Origin: Fidelibacterota bacterium
GTDB taxonomy: Bacteria; Fidelibacterota; Marinisomatia; SCGC-AAA003-L08; JACNLC01
DNA: 64,000 nucleotides
Assembly: GCA_013204025.1 (NCBI GenBank)
Contig: JABMOW010000089.1
Span: forward strand, 1-64,000
Direction: 5' to 3'
A program made the position numbers and the translations under genes. Positions 26,089-35,244 of the stretch are shown here, piece after piece (position 1 is the stretch's first letter; each line of letters starts with the position of its first letter). The notes under the pieces were generated by a model. The model was not told the DNA's origin. It saw only the letters and a list, made by a program, of their open reading frames with translations, and made no database searches.

Positions 26089-26447
26089 TATTCGTCGGTA
26101 ATGATATTGTTGAGATTGAAAGGATAAATACCTTCATTCAGAATCACAAAATCAAAGAGCTAGCACACGTATTCACTCAAACCGAAATTCAGTATTGTCA
26201 ATCTAAAACTTCCCCATCCACGCATTTTGCTGGACGGTTCGCTGCAAAAGAAGCAGTAAAGAAAGCATTGCTTTCTGCATTTCCAGATCTCGTCCTTCCG
26301 ATAAACTCCATTTCAATTAAGAATAAGGATAATGGAGCGCCTTACGTAGTTTTTGAACACAACGCCAGCATACAAAATAAGTCACTTCAGGTTTCAATTT
26401 CTCATTCGGTTTCACATGCAACTGCGGTAGCTATTCTGGAGATCTAA
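26085..26447 (+). CDS. acpS: Holo-[acyl-carrier-protein] synthase
   Basis: A 120-aa AcpS, which attaches phosphopantetheine from CoA to acyl carrier protein. GNDIVEIERI carries the metal-binding Asp, and FAGRFAAKEAVKKAL the conserved Glu and Lys. The stop overlaps the next start in TAATG. The acpS-nnr order is common in bacteria. Confidence 0.95.
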   Translation: MIFVGNDIVEIERINTFIQNHKIKELAHVFTQTEIQYCQSKTSPSTHFAGRFAAKEAVKKALLSAFPDLVLPINSISIKNKDNGAPYVVFEHNASIQNKSLQVSISHSVSHATAVAILEI

Positions 26448-27967
26448 TGAAACCGGTTATTTCTGAATATGAGGCAAAATGGCTTGATGAAATAACTATC
26501 AATTCCGGTTTTTGCGATGGTCCAAAATTGATGCATAATGCAGGACGAGAAACCGCAATCTGGTTTTTGGAAAACATCCCAAATCCATTTAGATGTAAAG
26601 TCATCGTCGTTTCCGGCAAGGGAAATAACGGTGGAGATGGTATCGTCACTCATCACTACTTAAAATTGTTTGGAGTTCAATCATTATTGATGCTCATGGA
26701 CAAATCCCAATTTGATAGGCAACTTATTTCAGATTACCAAATAAAGAAAAACGAAATTGTTTTTTATCGTCCAGATATACACTTTAATGACTTTAACTGG
26801 ATAATTGATGCTCTATTTGGAATTGGTTTGTCACGAGACATTACTCACGATTACAAATCCATCATAAACAAAATAAACGAAGTACCGAATGTGATATCAG
26901 TAGATATTCCATCCGGTGTGTTTACGGATACTGGTCTTGTAGCCGGGATATCCGTAAAGTCAAATCATACAATTACCATGGAATATAAAAAATTAGGTCA
27001 CTATTTGAATAATGGAAAAAACCAATCTGGACAGATTCATGTACTGGAAATTGGTTTTAAACCCATTCCTATTGACGAATTCAATATCATCGAGTATGAT
27101 AAAAAAGATATTCGTTTGTTAATCAGAGATTATGAGCATAATGCGCATAAATATTCACGGGGGAAGGCGCTGATTATTGCGGGTTCTAAAGGAATGACGG
27201 GAGCAGGTATACTTGCTGCAAAGGGAGCGAATAAAATTGGGTGTGGATTGGTTAAATCCATAATACCTGCGTCTTTAAATACTATTTTTGAATCCGAATT
27301 GACGGAAGTAATCACAATCCCTGTTGAAGATGAGTCTACTGGATGCTTATCCAAATTCTACATTTCAATCATTGAAAATCAATTAGATTGGGCAGATGCA
27401 ATACTTGTTGGCCCGGGTTTATCTTGCGATGATGACAGTATAAAACTGATAACAGAGATTCTCAATAAAAAGCCAAATTCACTCATCCTTGATGCAACCG
27501 GATTTGAACCGTTGATAAAAAGGAAAATTACAATTGCGGATCTTCCTGAAAATTGTATTCTTACACCTCATATTGGAGAATTTTCAAAAATATTCCATTT
27601 GGATTCCGAATCTGTAAAAAATGATCCGATATCAGCGATACAATCCATCAAACCAGAGTTAGGGGATAGAATTCTTGTGTTGAAGGGATCACCAACCTTT
27701 ATTACAACGGGGAATGGACATTTATACATGATTTCGAATGGCTCTCCACTTTTAGCAACTGCTGGAACTGGTGATGTACTGGCTGGAATGATAACCGGAT
27801 TGATCGCACAAGGATATCCTTCATTTGAAGCGAGCATCCTCGGTACATATATCCACGCACAAACTTCAATTGAGTTTAGAAAGGCAATAGGCACAAAAGG
27901 AATGATTGCAACTGACATTGTGGATTTGATACCTACAACTATATCCTGGATTATGAATGAGAATTAA
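26447..27967 (+). CDS. nnr: Bifunctional NAD(P)HX epimerase/dehydratase
   Basis: A 506-aa fused repair enzyme for hydrated NAD(P)H. The N-terminal YjeF_N epimerase (about 1-215) has VVSGKGNNGGDGIV and DIPSGVFTDTG. The C-terminal ADP-dependent dehydratase (about 225-505) has HKYSRGKALIIAGSKGMTGA, GPGLSCDDDS and the ATP-type loop AGTGDVLAGMITGLIAQG. Both domains look complete. Confidence 0.95.
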   Translation: MKPVISEYEAKWLDEITINSGFCDGPKLMHNAGRETAIWFLENIPNPFRCKVIVVSGKGNNGGDGIVTHHYLKLFGVQSLLMLMDKSQFDRQLISDYQIKKNEIVFYRPDIHFNDFNWIIDALFGIGLSRDITHDYKSIINKINEVPNVISVDIPSGVFTDTGLVAGISVKSNHTITMEYKKLGHYLNNGKNQSGQIHVLEIGFKPIPIDEFNIIEYDKKDIRLLIRDYEHNAHKYSRGKALIIAGSKGMTGAGILAAKGANKIGCGLVKSIIPASLNTIFESELTEVITIPVEDESTGCLSKFYISIIENQLDWADAILVGPGLSCDDDSIKLITEILNKKPNSLILDATGFEPLIKRKITIADLPENCILTPHIGEFSKIFHLDSESVKNDPISAIQSIKPELGDRILVLKGSPTFITTGNGHLYMISNGSPLLATAGTGDVLAGMITGLIAQGYPSFEASILGTYIHAQTSIEFRKAIGTKGMIATDIVDLIPTTISWIMNEN

Positions 27968-28307
27968 CTCTCTGCAGTTCTGGCTCATGGTATTTTATGT
28001 CATGATAATATTTGGATTAACTTCAATCCCGGGTAGTTCATTCAGTCGCTTGACATTTTTAGCACTCCATGATAAAATTGTCCACTTCAGTGAATATCTG
28101 ATTCTCGGATTTTTGTTTTATAATGCATTGAAACCGGAATATCAAAATACAAAAGGGTTATTTATTACATTTGTATTTTTAATTATCATTCCCGTTATTG
28201 ACGAAAATATACAGAGATTAATTCCCGGAAGATTTCCTGATTATATGGATGGTGTAGCTGATATCTGTGGTGGAATATGTGGTGCTTTCATACGATCCCG
28301 GAAATAA
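27957..28307 (+). CDS. VanZ-like family membrane protein
   Basis: A 116-aa protein with about four membrane segments. Motifs TSIPGSSFSRL, HDKIVHFSEYLILGFL and IPVIDENIQRLIPGRFPDYMDGVADICGG, especially HFxEY and the final Asp-rich stretch, are typical of the VanZ/YfiM-like family. The role of most chromosomal members is unknown. It overlaps nnr by 11 bp and is followed 1 bp later by recN. Confidence 0.85.
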   Translation: MRINSLQFWLMVFYVMIIFGLTSIPGSSFSRLTFLALHDKIVHFSEYLILGFLFYNALKPEYQNTKGLFITFVFLIIIPVIDENIQRLIPGRFPDYMDGVADICGGICGAFIRSRK

Positions 28308-28308
28308 C

Positions 28309-29931
28309 ATGCTGTCAAACCTGTTTATTAAAAACTTCGCAATAATAGATGAACTCAACATTGATTTTAAATCTGGTTTGAATTTAGTGACCGGTGAAAC
28401 GGGTGCAGGAAAAAGTATCATTGTTAATGCTGTAAAACTCCTTTTGGGAGGGAAGTTTTCAAAAGAATTATTCCGCACAGGTGAAGATAGAACCACCATA
28501 GAAGGGTTATTTAAGAATGGTGATAAAGATCTTTTCGTACGTCGAGTATTCCTTTCTAATGGCACATCACGAACCTTTTTAAATGATGAACCATCCTCTC
28601 TTGAAAAGGTAAAAAATATCACTAAATTTATGGTTGACCTTCATGGGCAACATGAGCAACAGCGATTACTGGACCCTGCCCAACATATCGATTACTTGGA
28701 TTCATGGGGATCCTACCAGCAAGAACTTATTGAACTTTGCCAATTGTATTCCACAATGGAAACAATTATAAAAAAAATACGAACTCTGAAAGCAAAAGAG
28801 AAAAAGACGTATGAGAAAAAAGAATTATACGAATTTCAACTTCAGGAAATTAGTTCATTCAATTTATCCATTGAAGATGAGTTAAAGTTACAGGATACTT
28901 TCAAAGTAATAACCAATGCCAATACATTGCAGGAGGCGATGACAACTATCCTCCAACTTGCTGATGAAAATGACCATTCTATTCATGATTCACTTTCACA
29001 AATAGAAAAAATATTGAATCGCTCCATTAAAATTGATAGCAATTTAGAATCTTACTCCACCCGCATTGATCAACTCATAATCGAAATTGAGGATATTGTC
29101 AGTGAATTGACTCAATATGTTAATTCCTTATCATCAAATGAACAGCTAATGGAAGATATCAACCAGAAAATTAGTTATGTAGAGATGCTCAAAAGAAAAT
29201 ATGGTGGTAGCTTTGAAAAAGTAATAGAACATAGAGAATTTCTTCGGGAATGGCTACAGGAAAAAGATAACTATACAAATGAAATAAAATTACTGGAAGA
29301 AAAATTAGTAATAACCCGTCATCAATATTTGGAGGCAGCTCTCTTTATTTCGCAAAGTCGAAAAACGACTGCCATTTTGTTTGAAGGTGAGATAATTCGC
29401 ATTTTATCTATGATGGACATGAAAAATACAATTTTTACAGTCAATTTTATACCTCTGAGTGAAAATCAATTCAGTGCACTTGGCATTGATAGTTGCCAGT
29501 TTTTTATTTCCACAAACATTGGAGAAGATGTAAAACCTCTAAGCAAAGTGGTTTCTGGTGGAGAAATTTCCCGTATTATGCTTGCCATAAAAATAGCCTT
29601 ACAAGGAAAGGACAAAACCTCTTCTTTAATTTTTGATGAGGTCGATACAGGAATATCAGGGGCTACTGCAGAAAAAATTGGGGAAATGATTTATCAGCTA
29701 TCATCACATCAACAGATTATTTGTATCACTCATTTGCCACAAATTGCTTCTAAAGGTGATTATCATTTAAGAGTTTATAAAGGCGATAGCAAAGGAACTA
29801 CTTCGACAAAAATACAATCGTTGAATTTTGAAGAGAGGATACTTGAAATTGCCGGATTGATCAGCGGTAAGACAATAACTGACTCAGGAAAGCAGCAAGC
29901 CATAAAACTATTAGAGGAATCTCATGGATAA
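28309..29931 (+). CDS. recN: DNA repair protein RecN
   Basis: An SMC-like ATPase for double-strand break repair. The track start at 28267 lies inside the VanZ gene; ATG 28309 gives MLSNLFIKNFAIIDEL, the standard RecN start, and 540 aa. Walker A is TGETGAGKSIIVNAV, the following DLHGQHEQQ is the RecN hallmark, a coiled-coil middle follows, and the signature VVSGGEISRIMLAIK and Walker B SLIFDEVDTGISG complete it. It overlaps murA by 8 bp. Confidence 0.96.
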   Translation: MLSNLFIKNFAIIDELNIDFKSGLNLVTGETGAGKSIIVNAVKLLLGGKFSKELFRTGEDRTTIEGLFKNGDKDLFVRRVFLSNGTSRTFLNDEPSSLEKVKNITKFMVDLHGQHEQQRLLDPAQHIDYLDSWGSYQQELIELCQLYSTMETIIKKIRTLKAKEKKTYEKKELYEFQLQEISSFNLSIEDELKLQDTFKVITNANTLQEAMTTILQLADENDHSIHDSLSQIEKILNRSIKIDSNLESYSTRIDQLIIEIEDIVSELTQYVNSLSSNEQLMEDINQKISYVEMLKRKYGGSFEKVIEHREFLREWLQEKDNYTNEIKLLEEKLVITRHQYLEAALFISQSRKTTAILFEGEIIRILSMMDMKNTIFTVNFIPLSENQFSALGIDSCQFFISTNIGEDVKPLSKVVSGGEISRIMLAIKIALQGKDKTSSLIFDEVDTGISGATAEKIGEMIYQLSSHQQIICITHLPQIASKGDYHLRVYKGDSKGTTSTKIQSLNFEERILEIAGLISGKTITDSGKQQAIKLLEESHG

Positions 29932-31177
29932 AATAATTATCAGGGGTGGCAAACCACTATTTGGTGAAGTAAATATCGGTGGCGCAAAAAATGCTGTTCT
30001 TCCTATCATGGCGGCAACTGTTATTAGTCCCGGTCATTATAATTTAACAAATGTTCCCAATTTGCGGGATACCCGTACAATGGCAGAACTACTTCGGGTA
30101 ATTGGTGCAAAAGTGGAGTATAACAATCACAAGATGGAGATTGATTCCACGACATGTAATAATCCAGTAGCGCCATACGACTTGGTCAAAACAATGAGAG
30201 CCTCATTCGATATATTAGGGGCTTTGATAAGTCGTTTTGGATATGCAGAAGTTTCTATGCCAGGTGGGTGCGCATGGGGTCCCAGGCCTGTTAATTACCA
30301 TATTGATGCACTCAAAAAATTAGGGGCGCATTTAAATTTAGATCACGGAAATATTATTGCTTCAGGAAAATTAACTGGTAATGAAATTAAATTTAAATTC
30401 CCGAGTGTTGGAGCGACAAAAAATGCTTTGATGGCAGCAGTTAAGGCCAATGGAAAGACAATCATCCGGAATGCAGCCAGGGAACCTGAAATTGACACTC
30501 TGGTTGATTTTTTAAATTTATTGGGTGCTGTAATTACAGGCAAAAGCACAAGTACCTTGATGATTGAAGGAGTTAATGCCCTTGACGATAATCTTGACTT
30601 TGAAATTATTCCAGATAGAATTGAAGCAGGAACTTTTTTGATTGCCGCGGCATTAATCGGAGGTGAGATCACGTTGACAGGTGTTAATCCAAATCACTTA
30701 TCGGCTGTAATTAATAAATTAAAAGCATCCGGAACTGAAGTTATTATATTTGAAAATAAAATTAAAGTGTGTGCTTCAAAAGAAATCAAAGCCGTAGATA
30801 TGACAACTGCACCTTATCCAGAATTTCCAACCGACTTGCAAGCGCAATGGATGGCGTTGATGACAAAATGTACATCATCAGTCACAATCATTGATGAAGT
30901 TTATTTTGACAGGTTCACACATGTAGCCGAACTCTCCAGGTTGGGAGCAAATATAAAATTGGAGAGAAATGTAGCAACTGTAACTGGAATTGATACACTT
31001 ATTGGTGCTCCGGTTATGTCAACTGATATCCGTGCCAGTGCTTCATTAATATTGGCATGTCTGGCAGCTGATGGCGAAAGTGAGATTTCAAGAGTTTATC
31101 ATATTGACAGAGGATATGAAAATATTGAGAAAAAATTCCAAAAGCTTGGTGCTGATATCAACCGAATCAGTAATTAA
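29924..31177 (+). CDS. murA: UDP-N-acetylglucosamine 1-carboxyvinyltransferase
   Basis: The 417-aa enzyme catalyses the first committed step of peptidoglycan synthesis by adding enolpyruvate to UDP-GlcNAc. The start GGKPLFGEVNIGGAKNAVLP and the active-site loop MPGGCAWGPRPVNYH are present; the catalytic Cys is C116 (C115 in E. coli), so the protein should be fosfomycin-sensitive by that residue. The C-terminus carries DIRASASLILACL. Overlaps recN by 8 bp. Confidence 0.97.
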   Translation: MDKIIIRGGKPLFGEVNIGGAKNAVLPIMAATVISPGHYNLTNVPNLRDTRTMAELLRVIGAKVEYNNHKMEIDSTTCNNPVAPYDLVKTMRASFDILGALISRFGYAEVSMPGGCAWGPRPVNYHIDALKKLGAHLNLDHGNIIASGKLTGNEIKFKFPSVGATKNALMAAVKANGKTIIRNAAREPEIDTLVDFLNLLGAVITGKSTSTLMIEGVNALDDNLDFEIIPDRIEAGTFLIAAALIGGEITLTGVNPNHLSAVINKLKASGTEVIIFENKIKVCASKEIKAVDMTTAPYPEFPTDLQAQWMALMTKCTSSVTIIDEVYFDRFTHVAELSRLGANIKLERNVATVTGIDTLIGAPVMSTDIRASASLILACLAADGESEISRVYHIDRGYENIEKKFQKLGADINRISN

Positions 31178-31185
31178 ATATTATA

Positions 31186-31204
31186 ATGTAATGTTTTGTT
31201 ACAT
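31186..31204. repeat. Short inverted repeat after murA
   Basis: ATGTAA-7 nt-TTACAT at 31186-31204, in the 100-bp gap between murA and the sorted protein gene. It could be an operator for the next gene or a weak transcript end; no T run of note follows. Confidence 0.3.
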
Positions 31205-31277
31205 CATTTATTTAAAGCATATTGCAAATCATCATTGAAGTGTATTAATTTTTTCACATAAATCGAGGGAAAATAAA

Positions 31278-32030
31278 ATGAAACAATTACTCAGCATAAT
31301 CGCATCCATCGCCATGATCAGTTTCGCATTTACAGGAAATGCAAGCGTAGGTATGGTAAAATCAACCTTGCAAAAGGGTGATAATAACTCAGCAGTAAAC
31401 ATCGTTATCAGTTCTGATGAAGATGTTTTTGGTCTTCAATTCGATATTCTTTTCAATGACAGTGAATTACAGTTTGTTAATGGTGAATCCTTGTTAGATG
31501 GATTCTCTTTTCACTATAAAGATAAAGATAATGGGGTTGTCAGAGGACTGCTTTTCAGCCTAGAAGGCACCAAATTAATAGAAGCCAATGGTGTTGCAAA
31601 CATGGTTGAACTTGTGTTTGAACCTAAAAATAACTTTTCTGGTTCAAGCTTTGTAGAATTCCAAAATGTTATTCTTGCAGGAACTCATGGACAAGAGATT
31701 TTGGTATCAAGTTCCGGTCATGAAGTTTCTTTTGGTAACAGTCTAGTGCCTGAAAAGACATCTTTATCCGACAATTATCCAAATCCATTCAATCCTACAA
31801 CGAATATTCCGTTTTCACTATCCGAACCAGGATATGTAGCAGCCGTTATTTATGATATAAATGGTGCTGAAGTACGTAATCTGGTAAGCGGCTACAGAGA
31901 AGCAGGAAATTATAGTTTCGTATGGAATAGTCTTAATAATGATGGTCTGTCAGTTTCAAGTGGTCGTTATATTTTGAAAATAACAGCTTCGAATTATTCT
32001 GATTCAATAACCATGACTTTATTGAAATAA
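31278..32030 (+). CDS. Secreted cohesin-like protein with C-terminal sorting domain
   Basis: A 250-aa exported protein. A signal peptide (LSIIASIAMISFAFTGNA) leads into a beta-sandwich at about 24-150 whose pattern, VFGLQFDILFNDSELQFVNGE, resembles a cohesin domain. The last 80 residues hold the type-IX sorting module: NYPNPFNPTTNIPFSL, VIYDINGAEVR and the final SGRYILKITAS...MTLLK. It is a single-gene unit with a terminator after it. The cohesin call is from pattern only; a plain surface adhesin-like domain is the alternative. Confidence 0.78.
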   Translation: MKQLLSIIASIAMISFAFTGNASVGMVKSTLQKGDNNSAVNIVISSDEDVFGLQFDILFNDSELQFVNGESLLDGFSFHYKDKDNGVVRGLLFSLEGTKLIEANGVANMVELVFEPKNNFSGSSFVEFQNVILAGTHGQEILVSSSGHEVSFGNSLVPEKTSLSDNYPNPFNPTTNIPFSLSEPGYVAAVIYDINGAEVRNLVSGYREAGNYSFVWNSLNNDGLSVSSGRYILKITASNYSDSITMTLLK

Positions 32031-32053
32031 CAGTATTCCCGCATCTAACCAAT

Positions 32054-32086
32054 AAAAAAACGCCTCCGTCTGGAGGCGTTTTTTTA
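32054..32086 (+). terminator. Rho-independent terminator after the cohesin-like gene
   Basis: AAAAACGCCTCC / GGAGGCGTTTTT, a 12-bp stem with a GTCT loop and a long T run. Confidence 0.93.
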
Positions 32087-32161
32087 TAGAGTATGTTTTT
32101 CTTCAATTGTATTTCTTAAATAACTGTAAGTAGTTTTGATAGGTTTAAAATTCTAATTAGT

Positions 32162-33511
32162 ATGGACTTAAAAATTGTAATTATTGGTGCAGGGGAAGTC
32201 GGATATAATCTGGCTCACACACTTGCTAAAGAAGACTATGATATCACTGTTATTGATATTAATCCCGAAAAATGTAAGCGGATCAGTAATAGTATTGATG
32301 CCCGAGTCATTGAGGGGGATGGCGCTTCTCAAAGAATACTGCAAGATGTTGGTATGGATGATATCGATTTCTTGCTTTGCCTTACCAGAATTGATGAAGT
32401 TAATCTTGTTGCATCCCGGATTGGTAAAAAGATGGGGGCAAAGAGAGTAATTTGTCGTTTGAGGAATACAGAATATCGCCATCGCAATGCCGTAATTACA
32501 CCTGAACAGTTCGGCATTGACATGGTTACTTATCCTGAGAAGGCAGCCCAGGAAGAAATTGAAATGCTCATCCGACAGCCCTCATCAGTTGAAATTCAAG
32601 AATTTTTCAATAACCGATTAAAAATGATAGGTATTCAGCTTGAATCCTCGTCTCCATTAATTGGAAGAACAGTTCAGAATGTCGAAATATCAAACCCTTT
32701 CATTCATCACAAACTCGTAACAGTTATTCGTGATGAGCACAGTTTTATTCCCCATCAGTATACAAAATACAAATCTGATGATATCGTGTTTTTTGTGGGC
32801 AAAGAAAATGAAATATCCGATATTCAGCAGATGGCAGGGAAACCTGGAATCCCAATTGAAAACATCATCATTTTCGGTGCCGGAAAAATTGGACGATTAC
32901 TTGCAAAATCACTACAGAATGATTACAATGTGCGACTTGTCGATCATGATGGCGAAAAGGCAAAACCGATCAGCACCAAGCTTTCAGAAACATTAATGCT
33001 TGTTGGAAGTGCTACCGATCTTGAATTTCTTGAAGGAGAGAATGTCGGTAAAATGGATGTTGCAATCGCTGTCACTGAAAACGAACAAACAAACATTATG
33101 AATGGCTTGATTTGCAAACATCTTGGTGTTAAGCAAGTAATTATTCATATTACGACTACGAGCCATCTTCATGCAGTCAGACGGTTAGGCGTCGATGCGA
33201 TAGTTAGTAAAAATATATCAGCAGTAAATGAAGTTATCAGATTTATTCGAAGTGGACAGAGCGTGTTCGTAAAACGCTTTGAAGATATTGATGTTGAATC
33301 CATCCAATTAACTGTTAGCCCAACCTGTAAGTTCCTTCGACGTAAGTACACTATTGAAAAAATATCCGGAGAAATTGCGATTGGAGCAGTTCTAAAAGCC
33401 GATGGAGGAATTGAAATACCCAATCGCTTTACGGTTATTCATTCGCAGGATGAATTACTTATGTTTGCAAAACCTGCCCTCATCGAAAAAGCACAAGAGT
33501 TGTTTATTTAA
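32162..33511 (+). CDS. trkA: Trk potassium uptake regulatory subunit TrkA
   Basis: A 449-aa cytoplasmic gating subunit for the TrkH K+ channel. It has two RCK_N nucleotide-binding domains, each with a GxGxxG motif (IIGAGEVGYNLAHTL near the start and IFGAGKIGRLLAKSL near residue 240), and two RCK_C parts. Length and double RCK layout match E. coli TrkA. The trkH gene follows 4 bp later. Confidence 0.95.
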   Translation: MDLKIVIIGAGEVGYNLAHTLAKEDYDITVIDINPEKCKRISNSIDARVIEGDGASQRILQDVGMDDIDFLLCLTRIDEVNLVASRIGKKMGAKRVICRLRNTEYRHRNAVITPEQFGIDMVTYPEKAAQEEIEMLIRQPSSVEIQEFFNNRLKMIGIQLESSSPLIGRTVQNVEISNPFIHHKLVTVIRDEHSFIPHQYTKYKSDDIVFFVGKENEISDIQQMAGKPGIPIENIIIFGAGKIGRLLAKSLQNDYNVRLVDHDGEKAKPISTKLSETLMLVGSATDLEFLEGENVGKMDVAIAVTENEQTNIMNGLICKHLGVKQVIIHITTTSHLHAVRRLGVDAIVSKNISAVNEVIRFIRSGQSVFVKRFEDIDVESIQLTVSPTCKFLRRKYTIEKISGEIAIGAVLKADGGIEIPNRFTVIHSQDELLMFAKPALIEKAQELFI

Positions 33512-33515
33512 AATA

Positions 33516-34976
33516 ATGCATTATCGTGCTATTCTACATATTTTGGGAGCGATACTGGTCTTTCTTGGGCTATCCATGTTCCTCAGCCTCTTTTGGAGTC
33601 TATACTACCAAGAACCCGATTTTTATCCAATATTAAAGTCCATTTTAATAACCGTAAGTTTGGGCGTTCTTCTATTTGTCTTTACGAGATCAAAGCATAT
33701 TGAACTGAGCACAAGGGATGGTTTTGCCATCGTAACTAGTGCATGGTTTATAACCGCAGTTTTTAGTGCCTTGCCGGGATTTCTATCGGGTGCGATTCCA
33801 ACATATACAGATTCCTTTTTTGAGGCGATGTCAGGGCTGACAACGACTGGAGCAAGTATATTGGGACATCCCAGTACAAACCTCATCGAAAACCTACCAC
33901 ATGGGATTCTATTTTGGAGAAGTTTTACCCATTTTATTGGAGGTATGGGTATTATTGTTTTCAGTATTGCAATATTGCCATTACTAGGATTCGGTGGCGT
34001 ACAATTATTCAGAGCTGAAGTCGCGGGTCCCGTCGCTGATAAACTCACTCCTCGAGTTAAACAGACTGCCAAATATCTTTGGGGTATTTACGTTGGTTTT
34101 GTCCTCGTTGAAACTTTGTTTTTAAAACTTGAAGGAATGTCGCTTTTTGACTCACTGTGCCATTCATTCGGAACCATGGCAACGGGTGGGTTTTCAACCA
34201 AAACTGCGAGTATTGGTTATTTCAATTCCCCCATGATTGAGTGGACGATCATATTTTTCATGTTTGCCGCTGCCACAAATTTTTCGCTCCATTTCAGTGC
34301 ATTGTCCTATCGAAAAATAAGGTATTTTAAAGATGCAGAATTCAAGTTCTATTTCGGATTGATTCTATTCCTATCCATCATAATTACATTAAATATCTCA
34401 CAAAATATTTATGGTTGGAAATTAGAAAACTTCCGCCACGCAGCTTTCACGACGGTTTCTTTGATAACATCAACTGGATTCGGTACAGAAGATTTTGAAA
34501 CTTGGCCACCACTTTCAAAGACGATCGTCTTTTTTATGCTTTTCATTGGAGGTTCAGCAGGCTCTACCACCGGAGCGCTTAAAATTATCCGCACAGTGTT
34601 GGTTTTAAAATTTCTTGCAGTGGAAATTAGACGCCTGATTCATCCAAAAGGTGTTTTTTTGCTAACAATCGGCGGAAATGTTGTGCCTGACAATGTAGTG
34701 AACAATACGCTCGGTTTTTATTTATTTTATATTTTTATCTTCGTTGTCACATCATTTTTATTCTCATCGATGGGAATTGATCTGGTATCGGCTACCACAG
34801 CAAGCGCATCTGCATTAGGTAATATGGGACCAGGCCTTGGTAGTATCGGACCATCAGAAAACTGGGGTCATTTCCCGGTATTAGCAAAATGGATTGCCAG
34901 CTTCTGCATGTTACTTGGTCGATTGGAAATATTTACGATTACTGTTTTATTCAGCAGAACTTTTTGGAGACAATAA
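33516..34976 (+). CDS. trkH: Trk potassium uptake transmembrane protein TrkH
   Basis: The track start at 33402 would run through the end of trkA; ATG 33516, just after the trkA stop, gives a 486-aa channel protein. The four half-pore loops characteristic of the SKT family are visible: AMSGLTTTGASIL, SFGTMATGGFST, SLITSTGFGTEDFETWP and ALGNMGPGLGSIGP. It imports K+ with TrkA in control of gating. Confidence 0.95.
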   Translation: MHYRAILHILGAILVFLGLSMFLSLFWSLYYQEPDFYPILKSILITVSLGVLLFVFTRSKHIELSTRDGFAIVTSAWFITAVFSALPGFLSGAIPTYTDSFFEAMSGLTTTGASILGHPSTNLIENLPHGILFWRSFTHFIGGMGIIVFSIAILPLLGFGGVQLFRAEVAGPVADKLTPRVKQTAKYLWGIYVGFVLVETLFLKLEGMSLFDSLCHSFGTMATGGFSTKTASIGYFNSPMIEWTIIFFMFAAATNFSLHFSALSYRKIRYFKDAEFKFYFGLILFLSIIITLNISQNIYGWKLENFRHAAFTTVSLITSTGFGTEDFETWPPLSKTIVFFMLFIGGSAGSTTGALKIIRTVLVLKFLAVEIRRLIHPKGVFLLTIGGNVVPDNVVNNTLGFYLFYIFIFVVTSFLFSSMGIDLVSATTASASALGNMGPGLGSIGPSENWGHFPVLAKWIASFCMLLGRLEIFTITVLFSRTFWRQ

Positions 34977-34977
34977 A

Positions 34978-35142
34978 ATGAAGTATCCAGACTTGGAAAT
35001 TATACATGGAATTTCGTTAATGTCCATCAACCAAACTGATCATTTAAATGTCCTAAAAAATAATGACATTGATGAACTCTTTTCTCAATCACTTTTTCTA
35101 CAATCTATCAGGTCTTATGGATTTGAATTGAGATTAAGTTAA
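34978..35142 (+). CDS. Possible small protein (54 aa) after trkH
   Basis: The track gives a longer ORF from 34894 that overlaps trkH in another frame; the part after ATG 34978 starts one base after the trkH stop and encodes 54 aa (MKYPDLEIIHGI...FELRLS). No domain or membrane segment is seen. The tight spacing and following hairpin support it, but it may be chance. Confidence 0.35.
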   Translation: MKYPDLEIIHGISLMSINQTDHLNVLKNNDIDELFSQSLFLQSIRSYGFELRLS

Positions 35143-35145
35143 AGC

Positions 35146-35181
35146 GAAGGATCTTCCAAATTATCCTTCACATTGTTCTTT
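35146..35181 (+). terminator. Possible terminator after the trk genes
   Basis: GAAGGAT / ATCCTTC, a 7-bp stem with a 10-nt loop, followed by a T-rich stretch (TTGTTCTTTTATC). Weaker than the other terminators in this window. Confidence 0.5.
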
Positions 35182-35244
35182 TATCTTCTTTTAGTACCAG
35201 TCTCACTTATGAATGAATGGAAATGAATTAATAAATTCGCCCCA

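Noticed and set aside
33402-33515. Upstream start of the TrkH ORF
   Set aside because: It overlaps trkA by 110 bp in another frame; the product from ATG 33516 already begins with the first TrkH membrane helix.
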